A stretch of 5,523 nt of DNA, taken from contig JABSRK010000248.1 in NCBI GenBank assembly GCA_013213915.1, forward strand, positions 1 to 5,523, in the 5' to 3' direction. Below, piece by piece: positions 1-5,523 of the stretch. Source of the DNA: Planctomycetota bacterium (GTDB taxonomy: Bacteria > Planctomycetota > GCA-002687715). The notes under the pieces were generated by a model that saw only the letters and a program-made list of their open reading frames with translations, had not been told where the DNA came from and ran no database searches. The first letter of the stretch is position 1. Every line of letters begins with the position of its first letter. A program made the translations under genes and the position numbers.

Positions 1-1
1 G

Positions 2-1750
2 GCGCTCTACGCCGTAGCCTCCGGCCGCGCAGCTCACGAAGGCGCCTATACGATGCAGAAGATCATGCGCGCGGGGTGGGGGCTCAACCACATCGACAAC
101 TGCTCCCGTGCCTGACACGCCCCCACCGTCGCCGGTCTGGCGGCAACCATCGGACGCGGAGCCATGTCGAACCCCCTCGCGGACATGGACAAACCCGACG
201 TGTTCTTCTGCATCGGGACGAACATGACCGAGTGTCACCCCGTTGCTGCAACGAGAATCACGAAGGGGGTGGCGGCCGGAGCAAAGCTGATCGTCGTCGA
301 CCCGCGGCAGATCGAACTGGCAAAGCGGGCGGACCTGCACCTGCCCATCCGGGTCGGATCGGACACGGCCCTTCTCCTCGCCATGACCCACGTCATCGCA
401 CGCGAGGACCTGGTCAACCAATCCTTCACCGCGGAGCGCACCACCGGCCTCGAGGAGTTCATCGAACACGTCCGGGACTTCTCTCCCGAATGGGCCGCCG
501 AAATCTGTGAGGTTCCCGCGGGGGACATCGAAGCGGCGGCACGGATCTACGGCCTGGCTGAACGGGGAGCCATCTACTACACCCTTGGTATCACCGAGCA
601 CATCTGCGGCGTCGACAACGTCAAGAGCCTCTGCAACCTGGCGCTCATGACCGGCCACATTGGCCGGGAAGGCACCGGTATCAACCCCATGCGTGGGCAG
701 AACAACATCCAGGGCGCCGGGGACTGTGGAGCCATCCCCAACAACTACCCCGGCTTCCAACCGGTCGATGATCCCGCCCATCAGGACAAATTCGAACGCC
801 TGTGGGGAACCAGGGTCGACCTCGAACGCGGCATGACCAAGGTCACCGCCCTCGAACGGTGCGGGGAGAGCGTCTTTGGAATGGTGATCAACGGAGAGAA
901 TACGCTCCTGAGCGATCCCGATCGCGCCCACTGCCAGCACGCCCTGGAGAGCCTGGACCACCTTATCGTCATTGACCTCTTCCTCACCGAGACCGCCAAG
1001 CTGGCGCACGTGGTCCTGCCGGCGACCGCGTGGGCGGAGACCGACGGCGTCTGCACGAACACCGAGCGACGTGTCCAGCGGCTCCGCGCCGCCGTTCCCG
1101 CCCAGGGCGAGGCCATGCCGGACTGGTGGATCGTCAGCCAGATCGCGAAACGGCTCGGCTTTGAGGGCTTCGAATACGAATCGGCGGAGGATGTGTTCAA
1201 CGAGCTGTGTCAGGTCTCGCCGCTGTACAACGGCCTCGATTGGGACCGCATCGAGAACAGCGAGTATCACTGGCCGGTGCCCACCAAGGACCATCCCGGG
1301 ACGCCACGCCTGCACGAAAACGTTTTCGAAAACGGTCTCGGTATCTTCTCGTGCACCACCTACCGGGATCCAGCCGAGACCATCAACGACGAGTATCCCC
1401 TGTGGCTCACCACGGGACGTCGCTTGCAGAGCTACCACACCCATACCCAGACCGGTCGCGCGGGCGGGATGGATTACTTCCTTCCGGGTGAATCTCTTGA
1501 GATCCATCCCCACGACGTCACCCGCCTCGGTCTCACCGACGGCGAAGCTTGTCGCATGACGAGTCCTCGGGGCACCGTCGACATCATCGTGAAGGCGACG
1601 ACCAAGTCTCCCCCGGGAACGGTCTTCGCGAGCTTCAGCTTCAAGGACACCCCCGTGAACGCCCTGACCGGATCGGGCTACGACCCGACGACACACACGG
1701 CGGAGCTCAAGGTCTGCCCGGTCCGCGTCGAGCCCATCGCGACCGGATGA
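2..1750 (+). CDS. fdhF: Formate dehydrogenase alpha (catalytic) subunit, selenocysteine-containing, 5'-partial
   Basis: This is the catalytic subunit of a molybdenum or tungsten bis-MGD formate dehydrogenase (formate to CO2, electrons passed to an Fe-S cluster and a partner subunit). The frame enters from the left edge and reads through one TGA at 113-115 to a stop at 1748-1750. Visible parts: the end of the N-terminal region (MQKIMRAGWGLNHIDN), the active-site segment NCSRA-U-HAPTVAGL with the conserved His after U, GRGAMSNPLAD, the pterin-binding FFCIGTNMTECHP and VVDPR, and NPMRGQNNIQG, whose Arg (692-694) corresponds to the catalytic Arg333 of E. coli FdhF. A C-terminal molybdopterin dinucleotide-binding domain runs from about 1391 to 1740 (LTTGRRLQSYHTHTQTGRAG to FKVCPVRVE-like ELKVCPVRVE). 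From U to the end is 545 residues, against about 575 in E. coli FdhF. At least 100 N-terminal residues, including the 4Fe-4S site, lie outside the window. The ATG at 164 is internal, not the start. The choice between an FdhF-type and a longer NAD-linked FdhA-type subunit cannot be made from this fragment. Confidence 0.93.
113..115 (+). other. Recoded UGA selenocysteine codon
   Basis: A single in-frame TGA interrupts an otherwise continuous formate dehydrogenase frame. Homology continues on both sides: NHIDNCSRA before it, HAPTVAGLAATIGRG after it. The position aligns with the Cys/Sec metal ligand of the family (Sec140 in E. coli FdhF, context ARV-U-HGPSVAGL) and is followed by the invariant His. 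Reading as Sec is the simplest explanation. A nonsense mutation at precisely this residue is the alternative, and it is unlikely because the remaining 545 codons are intact. Confidence 0.9.
116..146 (+). promoter_or_regulatory. Bacterial SECIS-like stem-loop downstream of the UGA
   Basis: Bases 128-144 (GTCGCCGGTCTGGCGGC) can form a six-pair stem, with 128-133 against 139-144 including one U-G pair, closed by the loop GGTCT at 134-138. The E. coli fdhF SECIS has the same GGTCT string, and the loop begins 18 bases after the UGA in both. SelB recognises such a loop to deliver Sec-tRNA. U129 sits in a wobble pair near the bulged U required in E. coli, but an unambiguous bulge is not seen. Part of the similarity could come from the shared V-A-G-L coding. 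The fold was made by eye. Confidence 0.6.
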
Positions 1751-1752
1751 GT

Positions 1753-1782
1753 CCGGTCCACGGGCTCAATGATCGGACCCGG
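1753..1782. terminator. Inverted repeat in the convergent spacer, possible terminator
   Basis: CCGGTCC (1753-1759) pairs with GGACCCGG (1775-1782) with one bulged C, across a 15-base loop. It lies three bases after the formate dehydrogenase stop and 12 bases beyond the last base of the convergent phosphatase gene, where a shared terminator would be expected. No T-tract follows on either strand, so a classical intrinsic terminator is not supported. Confidence 0.3.
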
Positions 1783-1794
1783 CTTCCGGAAAGG

Positions 1795-3636
1795 TCACTT
1801 GAGGGTAACGCTGTGGGGCGCGCTGCCAACCTGAGCCTTTTGTGAGATAACGGTGGCGGGCGCGTGCTTGCCGGCCTTGACGATGAAGGCCTTGCCCTTG
1901 GGCGCACCCGGAGTGAACGTTTTTCCGTTGGCCCGCACCGTATAGAGAACCTCCCTGGTGGTTGCATCGATCAGTTGGACCACGGGATCTTCCACATCAA
2001 AGGTCAGTTCGCCGAGCGTTCCCCAGGAGGGAGGAGCATAATTGTCATACTGGGAGATGGTGCGGGGCCAGCCGGGATACTGCCTGGTGGCAGGGTTGGT
2101 AATGTCCACATTACGTGGCCAGCATTCCATCGTGATCTCGCGCTTCTTTGTATTCAGACGCACGATCCCGAATCCGGCTGAGCGCGTATTGAGGATATTC
2201 CCGGCGGGTTTCTTCGCGGGGTTGGCAGCGGCATAGTTGGTGACCTTGTTGTGGAAACCGTCGAGGTGGTCGCCGGTGTATCCGGGCGCGCCGGGCTCCC
2301 GGTTTGCCCCGGGTTCAAGGGGCTCCCACCACAGCAGGTAGAGGTTGGCGATGGAGGGGACACAGAAGGACCAGATGGCGTCGCGGTACTCATCCAGGCC
2401 ATGGTGAAAGATGGTGCCGAGGTGCTGGTCGCCGGCGCAGTGAAAGGCAAAGCCCTTGCGGAGAGCCGCCAGTGCGCGGTGACGGCCGGTCTGGGGCCAG
2501 CCGTTGGAATCCATGTCGGCATGGAGCCGCCCGTTGGCCCCGCCATGGATATGTGCTCCCCCGCAGAAGATGGTCGCCGAGAGGGCCACCTTCATGTCGG
2601 CGTGCCGCCAGTCCTGCGCCCACTTGTCGAGGAACTTGAGCTGGCGTTGCCCGAGGAGGACGGCACCTTCGACGTCGACGCTGGCAGGATCGTACTCGGG
2701 GTTGCGGATATGGTCCGGGCGCGGGCCCTGCTTGGGAACACGACCGGCCGGACCCGTCTTGAATTTGCGGTCTTCAAGGATGGCAAAATCGACCTTGCCC
2801 CAGTTCAGGTTGGTGAACCAGACCCCTATACCCTGGCCGATCTTGTGGGGATCGGTGGGATCGGGGAGGTGGCTGGTCTGTGCGCGTTCAACCTCCTGGA
2901 CGTAGACCCCGGGCCGGGAGTAGCCGCCGTCGGAAGCGCCGCCGAGGGTTGAAACCTTGCCGCTTTCGCCCCAGAGGTTCGGCTGGCCCGCATCATGGTC
3001 ATCGGGCAGGCAGAGGGTCGGCCGGTCCTTGATAATTTCGCCAAAGTCGCGGCCGAACTTGAGCCAGGCAGCATAGTGCTTGTGATGGTCGTAGACCTGG
3101 TCGCCCGAGAAGAACAGAACATCAGCGTCGACCTTTTTGATGTTGTTGATGATGTCCTGCCGGGAGATGTCGCCGCCGTGCGCCGGGTGGATGGAGTTCC
3201 CGGTAAAACTCGCCACGATAATTTCGTCCTTGTCGACCGGGTTCCTGCGGATGAGGCCCTTGTAGACAGATCCGGCACCATGCACGACGCGGTAGTGATG
3301 CGCCCTGGAGTCATCCCAGTTTTCGACGCGGAAGGGGGCCGTCCAGCCTTGCTCAATGGCGGTGGTCCTCGCCACTTCAATCCATTGGCCGCCTTTTTCG
3401 ATCTCCAGGCGAACCGTCCTGCTGTCGCCTGCGGCAAGGGGATAGAGCTGGGCGGTGAGCTTGAGGGTTTTGTCGTGCACGGTGTAGAGCGCAAAACAAA
3501 TGAGATCCTTCTTTGCTACTTCCGGGATGGCCAGGACGGCGCGACCCTTCTTCCTTTGATTCTTCTGCTGGGAGACCGCGACGCCGGCAATGAAAAGAGC
3601 GGCGCCACAGATGATGAGCCATTTCTGGAGCTTCAT
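1795..3636 (-). CDS. Secreted PhoD-like metallophosphatase (alkaline phosphatase D superfamily)
   Basis: The product is 613 residues, predicted to be exported and to hydrolyse phosphate mono- or diesters with a dinuclear metal centre. Residues 1-22 form a signal peptide (MKLQKW, hydrophobic core LIICGAALFIAGVAV, likely cut after AVS). Residues about 40-140 look like the beta-rich N-terminal domain of PhoD proteins. The metallophosphatase core follows: SFTGNS (143-148), SGDQVYDHH (177-185), PDDHD (211-215), LEDRKFK (287-293), CGGAHIHG (358-365) and CAGDQHLG (400-407); the Asp/His-rich motifs are the presumed metal ligands. Residues about 540-613 look like a C-terminal beta domain. The start at 3636 is chosen because it begins the signal peptide; the frame is open to a TTG at 3768, but that would add an arginine-rich stretch overlapping the upstream gene. 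No clear Shine-Dalgarno precedes the ATG. The membrane-protein gene ends 22 bases upstream, so co-transcription is likely. The substrate is unknown, and phosphodiesterase or phospholipase D-like activity is possible. Confidence 0.85.
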   Translation of the reverse strand: MKLQKWLIICGAALFIAGVAVSQQKNQRKKGRAVLAIPEVAKKDLICFALYTVHDKTLKLTAQLYPLAAGDSRTVRLEIEKGGQWIEVARTTAIEQGWTAPFRVENWDDSRAHHYRVVHGAGSVYKGLIRRNPVDKDEIIVASFTGNSIHPAHGGDISRQDIINNIKKVDADVLFFSGDQVYDHHKHYAAWLKFGRDFGEIIKDRPTLCLPDDHDAGQPNLWGESGKVSTLGGASDGGYSRPGVYVQEVERAQTSHLPDPTDPHKIGQGIGVWFTNLNWGKVDFAILEDRKFKTGPAGRVPKQGPRPDHIRNPEYDPASVDVEGAVLLGQRQLKFLDKWAQDWRHADMKVALSATIFCGGAHIHGGANGRLHADMDSNGWPQTGRHRALAALRKGFAFHCAGDQHLGTIFHHGLDEYRDAIWSFCVPSIANLYLLWWEPLEPGANREPGAPGYTGDHLDGFHNKVTNYAAANPAKKPAGNILNTRSAGFGIVRLNTKKREITMECWPRNVDITNPATRQYPGWPRTISQYDNYAPPSWGTLGELTFDVEDPVVQLIDATTREVLYTVRANGKTFTPGAPKGKAFIVKAGKHAPATVISQKAQVGSAPHSVTLK

Positions 3637-3652
3637 GGGTAGCTTTTGGTAT

Positions 3653-3668
3653 TGTCGGTTAACCGGCA
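3653..3668. repeat. 16-base near-perfect palindrome at the gene junction
   Basis: TGTCGGTTAACCGGCA is its own reverse complement except for one symmetric pair, which would be a G-U pair in RNA. It spans the stop codon of the membrane-protein gene and ends 17 bases before the phosphatase ATG. It could be a small intercistronic hairpin, a protein-binding site, or chance. Confidence 0.3.
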
Positions 3669-4600
3669 GGATCACTTGGTTGCTTACTCGCGGCGTTCGC
3701 CGACTCTGGCGTGGAATCGGGGGGTGACGCAAGGGTTTCAACCTGCCGCGGCGAACGCCAAAGGACAAAGAGATAAAGAGGGATCAGAAAATGCGGGGCG
3801 CGGAGCACTGCTTCGTGGATAAAATAATCGGCACCCCAATAGATCAGGCCCAGGGACATGCCAGCGACCGGGCGGGCGATGGCGGTCAGAAATCCCCAGG
3901 CAACAGCGTAGAGGGCGCAGGCGCGACGCAGGGAGGGAACGAAGATCCCGATGCAGATCACGAAGTCGAGAATGCCGACGGCCCGGAGAATGCCGATCGC
4001 TGTTTCGTGCTCGACCTGGAGAATGACCGAGGTCATGGCAGAGAAATTCGCAGGGACGGGCCAAAGGCCCAGCGCATAGCAGCCATGACCGGCAAAGGTG
4101 ATGATGAGCGCAACAATGGCAGTGACAACGGTGACTCGATGGCGCACCCCTAGCGCGAGCGCCATGACCAGGATTACCGGGCTGAGGATCTGGCCACCAT
4201 ACTCCATGAACATCGGGAGTTGGCGCTGGGCGGCGAGGTAGTGGGCGTAGGCCACGATGACGAGCAGACCGCTGCCACCCACCAGCGCCACCATCTGGAT
4301 CCACGATTTCCTGCGCACCGTGATGGAAAGGACTGTACATCCGAGATAGAACCAACCGCTCCAGGCGATCCACTTCTGGACCAGGCCATCATTCGCACCC
4401 GTGCCGACAAAGGTTTCCCCGCTGACGCCAAGTCTTTCCGCAAGAGCGTAGGTTGTGTCCTGCCAGAGAAGAATTCCACAAGGTCCTTCCCAGTAGAAAT
4501 GCCCCCAGGTCCAGCCGGCAAAACAGAAGAGAGCGCCAAGGCGGAGAAAGAGAATGAGATTCCTGTCAGGCTTCGGTTTGTTCACGATTGCAGCCAGCAC
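3659..4600 (-). CDS. Polytopic integral membrane protein of unknown function
   Basis: The product is 313 residues and I do not recognise a named family. About eight hydrophobic segments are visible, near residues 15-31, 78-94, 101-120, 134-151, 154-175, 203-222, 224-242 and 268-281, plus a weaker one at 245-260. Notable segments are GWTWGHFYWEGP (29-40), a His-Gly pair in FAGHGCYALGLWP (169-181), and RPVAGMSLGLIYWGAD (243-258). The tail from 282 to 313 is rich in Pro, Ser and Ala and looks soluble. The start is a GTG at 4600, supported by AAGG and GAGG 9 and 3 bases upstream; a second GTG five codons later is possible. It is followed after 22 bases by the secreted metallophosphatase, which suggests an operon and perhaps an envelope role. 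A distant DoxX-like fold is conceivable but I cannot show it. Confidence 0.75.
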   Translation of the reverse strand: MLAAIVNKPKPDRNLILFLRLGALFCFAGWTWGHFYWEGPCGILLWQDTTYALAERLGVSGETFVGTGANDGLVQKWIAWSGWFYLGCTVLSITVRRKSWIQMVALVGGSGLLVIVAYAHYLAAQRQLPMFMEYGGQILSPVILVMALALGVRHRVTVVTAIVALIITFAGHGCYALGLWPVPANFSAMTSVILQVEHETAIGILRAVGILDFVICIGIFVPSLRRACALYAVAWGFLTAIARPVAGMSLGLIYWGADYFIHEAVLRAPHFLIPLYLFVLWRSPRQVETLASPPDSTPESANAASKQPSDPAG

Positions 4601-4603
4601 AAA

Positions 4604-4632
4604 CCTCTACCTTACGGATCACCCGGCCGTAA
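4604..4632 (-). promoter_or_regulatory. Leader hairpin abutting the ribosome-binding site of the membrane-protein gene
   Basis: On the minus strand, TTACGG (4632-4627) and CCGTAA (4617-4612) form a perfect six-pair inverted repeat around a nine-base loop. The AAGG (4613-4610) part of the ribosome-binding site begins inside the right arm, and GAGG (4607-4604) follows before TTT and the GTG start. Folding could limit ribosome access, but a six-pair stem is short and may be chance. Confidence 0.35.
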
Positions 4633-4636
4633 TCGT

Positions 4637-4653
4637 AAAAATCCCGGGACGGG
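4637..4653 (-). terminator. Weak terminator-like hairpin with T-run
   Basis: Read on the minus strand, CCCG-TCC-CGGG is followed by ATTTTT (to 4637). It lies about 90 bases downstream of the stop of the surface-protein gene and before the membrane-protein gene, a sensible place to end the upstream transcript. The stem is only four GC pairs, so this is tentative. The rest of the 4601-4744 spacer shows no promoter I can defend. Confidence 0.3.
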
Positions 4654-4744
4654 CCAAAAAAGCGATCTTGCCCGTGAAACGATCCCTCCGGTTACCAGTT
4701 CACGTCGTGCCGCCTGCCTCACCGGAGCCGGCTCCACTCCCACC

Positions 4745-5284
4745 CTATTGGTTTTCCGGGTCCCAGCGCACCTGGTAGTAGATAGACTGTGCGCCTGCGA
4801 AGGCCGTATCGGTAAACTCGCCGACTTCGCTGGTCGCTATGATCGAATCGCTCAATTCGGACCAGTCCTCAAGGTCGAAACTTGACCACAGGGAATAGGT
4901 TTCACCATTGACCGCCTCCCACCGGACGATGTTCCCGACACCTCCCTTGATAACTTCGATGATCTGGAATGGCGGATGTTCATTCGTGGAATGGTCGACA
5001 ACAAAGTTGGAGATGCGAATCGTCCCCGAATCAGGGGTCGTATCATTGTTGTCCTGGTCAAACGGGTCGTCATCATGGAGCATCAGTCCGAACCCGTTGA
5101 ACCGTGCTACCTTGCCGTTGCCCCAGACGTCACTGCGCGCCGGGTTGGCCTGACCATCGATGACGCCGGTCGCTTCGTTGTAGGCCGCAAAACCGTGGGT
5201 GGAAGAACTGCCCCCGTTTTCCCAGGTAAGGCTGTAGGAAAGATCGGTGCCGGAGGTGAGTTTTGCGGAGCCGAATCCAGTCAA
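4745..5284 (-). CDS. Surface/secreted-type protein, C-terminal part, probably 5'-truncated remnant
   Basis: From the TTG at 5284 this frame gives 179 residues; it stays open upstream to a stop at 5410-5408 but offers no better start and no signal peptide. Residues 1-98 resemble the end of a beta-sandwich module seen in verrucomicrobial exported proteins: GFGSAKLTSGTDLSYSLTW, an acidic DNNDTTPDSG loop, then GTIRISNFVVD. Residues about 107-175 resemble their C-terminal module (NIVRWEAVNGETYSLWSS, DLEDWSEL, EFTDTAF, SIYYQVRW). The upstream codons (WEAPSIFLTGFG) appear to continue the first module, so the TTG falls inside a domain. A signal-peptide-like start at 5385 is out of frame with it. The likeliest reading is a gene disrupted by deletion or frameshift; the alternatives are a sequencing error or a short intact gene. 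A role in carbohydrate binding or attachment is only a guess. Confidence 0.55.
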   Translation of the reverse strand: MTGFGSAKLTSGTDLSYSLTWENGGSSSTHGFAAYNEATGVIDGQANPARSDVWGNGKVARFNGFGLMLHDDDPFDQDNNDTTPDSGTIRISNFVVDHSTNEHPPFQIIEVIKGGVGNIVRWEAVNGETYSLWSSFDLEDWSELSDSIIATSEVGEFTDTAFAGAQSIYYQVRWDPENQ

Positions 5285-5331
5285 AAAGATGGACGGGGCT
5301 TCCCATTTACGTTGTCTTTTCGCGATCCTGA

Positions 5332-5385
5332 TTATGAGCCCCCGCCAAGGATCAAACTCAAGACCAGGCGAGGCGCTCGGTTCAT
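5332..5385 (-). pseudogene. Short signal-peptide-like ORF, likely 5' fragment of the disrupted surface-protein gene
   Basis: ATG at 5385 encodes MNRAPRLVLSLILGGGS and then TAA (5334-5332). It has a basic N-terminus and a hydrophobic core but no cleavage region or mature protein. Its ATG overlaps the stop of the upstream esterase gene (ATGA), and a GGGG run lies about eight bases before it, as expected of a coupled start. The downstream surface-protein frame is shifted relative to it, so both are probably pieces of one broken gene. Confidence 0.4.
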
Positions 5386-5523
5386 TTGGATTTCCCCAAG
5401 AGTTCCGTCATGGCTTTACCCATGGCTTCACCGACATTCATGTAGGTTTCAGCGTTGCCACCGTAGTGACCGCCGGAACTTCCGCCCTTGGACAAGGGAT
5501 GGGTGTACACGGAAGCGACGTTG
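5382..5523 (-). CDS. C-terminus of a putative sialate O-acetylesterase-like (SASA/SGNH) enzyme, 5'-partial
   Basis: Only the last 46 codons are in the window; the gene enters from the right edge and stops at 5384-5382. The visible end reads VYTHPLSKGGSSGGHYGGNAETY, then MNVGEAMGKAMTELLGKSK. It resembles the end of carbohydrate acetylesterases of the SASA/DUF303 type, where a His-Tyr and an N-A-x-T-Y motif precede a helix of the form G-x-A-x-G-x-A-M-x-x-L. If so, the enzyme removes acetyl groups from sugars or polysaccharides and is probably exported, and the His of GHY may be catalytic. The fragment is short, so the family call is tentative; that it is coding is more certain. Its stop overlaps the next ATG, suggesting translational coupling. 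Confidence 0.6.
   Translation of the reverse strand, partial: NVASVYTHPLSKGGSSGGHYGGNAETYMNVGEAMGKAMTELLGKSK

Noticed and set aside
113..115. TGA as an ordinary nonsense mutation making fdhF a pseudogene
   Set aside because: It falls exactly on the known Cys/Sec residue, the downstream frame is fully intact with conserved motifs, and a SECIS-like hairpin follows.
2251..3642. Long plus-strand open frames (2251-2952 and 2995-3642) opposite the phosphatase gene
   Set aside because: They are antisense shadows of a GC-biased gene, with no recognisable motifs, and they cover the well-supported PhoD-like reading frame.
3637..3768. Extending the phosphatase to the upstream TTG at 3768
   Set aside because: This would add 44 arginine-rich residues overlapping the membrane-protein gene and bury a good signal peptide that begins at 3636.
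4649..4675. ACGGGC / GCCCGT inverted repeat with a 15-base loop as a riboswitch or terminator
   Set aside because: Six pairs with a long loop, no conserved riboswitch core and no T-run in a useful position; it also competes with the 4643-4653 hairpin.
4724..4735. GGAGCCGGCTCC perfect palindrome just after the surface-protein stop
   Set aside because: No room for a loop beyond four bases, no T-run, and such GC palindromes are common by chance at this composition.
4220..4885. 221-codon plus-strand open frame
   Set aside because: It runs antisense through the membrane-protein gene, the spacer and the next gene; its translation is low-complexity and motif-free.
5336..5360. Minus-strand GAGTTTGATCCTTGGC resembles the 5' end of 16S rRNA (27F primer site)
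   Set aside because: The match is short and breaks down immediately; no rRNA sequence follows, and the stretch is explained by the LSLILG codons of the signal-peptide ORF.

Overview
The window looks like a chromosomal piece from a bacterium of the Planctomycetota/Verrucomicrobiota/Lentisphaerota (PVC) group, most likely Verrucomicrobiota. The basis is moderately high GC, a large secreted PhoD-like metallophosphatase of a type I associate with marine PVC bacteria, a secreted protein ending in a 'WSS-DL-W ... F-D ... YYQVR' module typical of verrucomicrobial surface proteins, an acetylesterase-like C-terminus, and mostly weak Shine-Dalgarno sites. The taxonomic call is inference from protein style, not from a marker gene.

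Layout. (1) Bases 2-1750, plus strand: the 3' three quarters of a formate dehydrogenase catalytic (alpha) subunit, open at the left edge. Its reading frame is crossed by one TGA at 113-115, exactly where this family carries its catalytic Cys or selenocysteine (NCSRA-U-HAPTVAGL). A hairpin with the loop GGTCT follows at the same distance as in E. coli fdhF. The enzyme is therefore read here as a selenoprotein, and a naive gene call starting at the ATG at 164 would lose the active site. (2) Bases 1751-1794: a short convergent spacer with an inverted repeat. (3) Minus strand, transcribed right to left: a polytopic membrane protein of unknown function (4600-3659), then 22 bases later a secreted PhoD-like metallophosphatase (3636-1795), probably one transcript. 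(4) Bases 4601-4744: a leader or spacer with two small hairpins. (5) Minus strand 4745-5385: a secreted, surface-type protein that appears broken. A signal-peptide-like start (5385) hits a stop after 17 codons, and the C-terminal domains lie in another frame with no convincing start. (6) Minus strand 5523-5382: the last 46 codons of an enzyme resembling the sialate O-acetylesterase (SASA/SGNH) family, whose stop overlaps the next ATG (ATGA).

How the genes fit together. The formate dehydrogenase would oxidise formate (or reduce CO2) in the cytoplasm using molybdopterin, an Fe-S cluster and selenocysteine, and it depends on selA/selB/selC/selD elsewhere in the genome. The minus-strand genes are envelope or secreted functions: phosphate release from organic esters, and an acetylesterase plus surface-protein pair that suits polysaccharide degradation. 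No functional link between the formate dehydrogenase and the convergent genes is evident. I saw no tRNA, rRNA, CRISPR array or insertion sequence.
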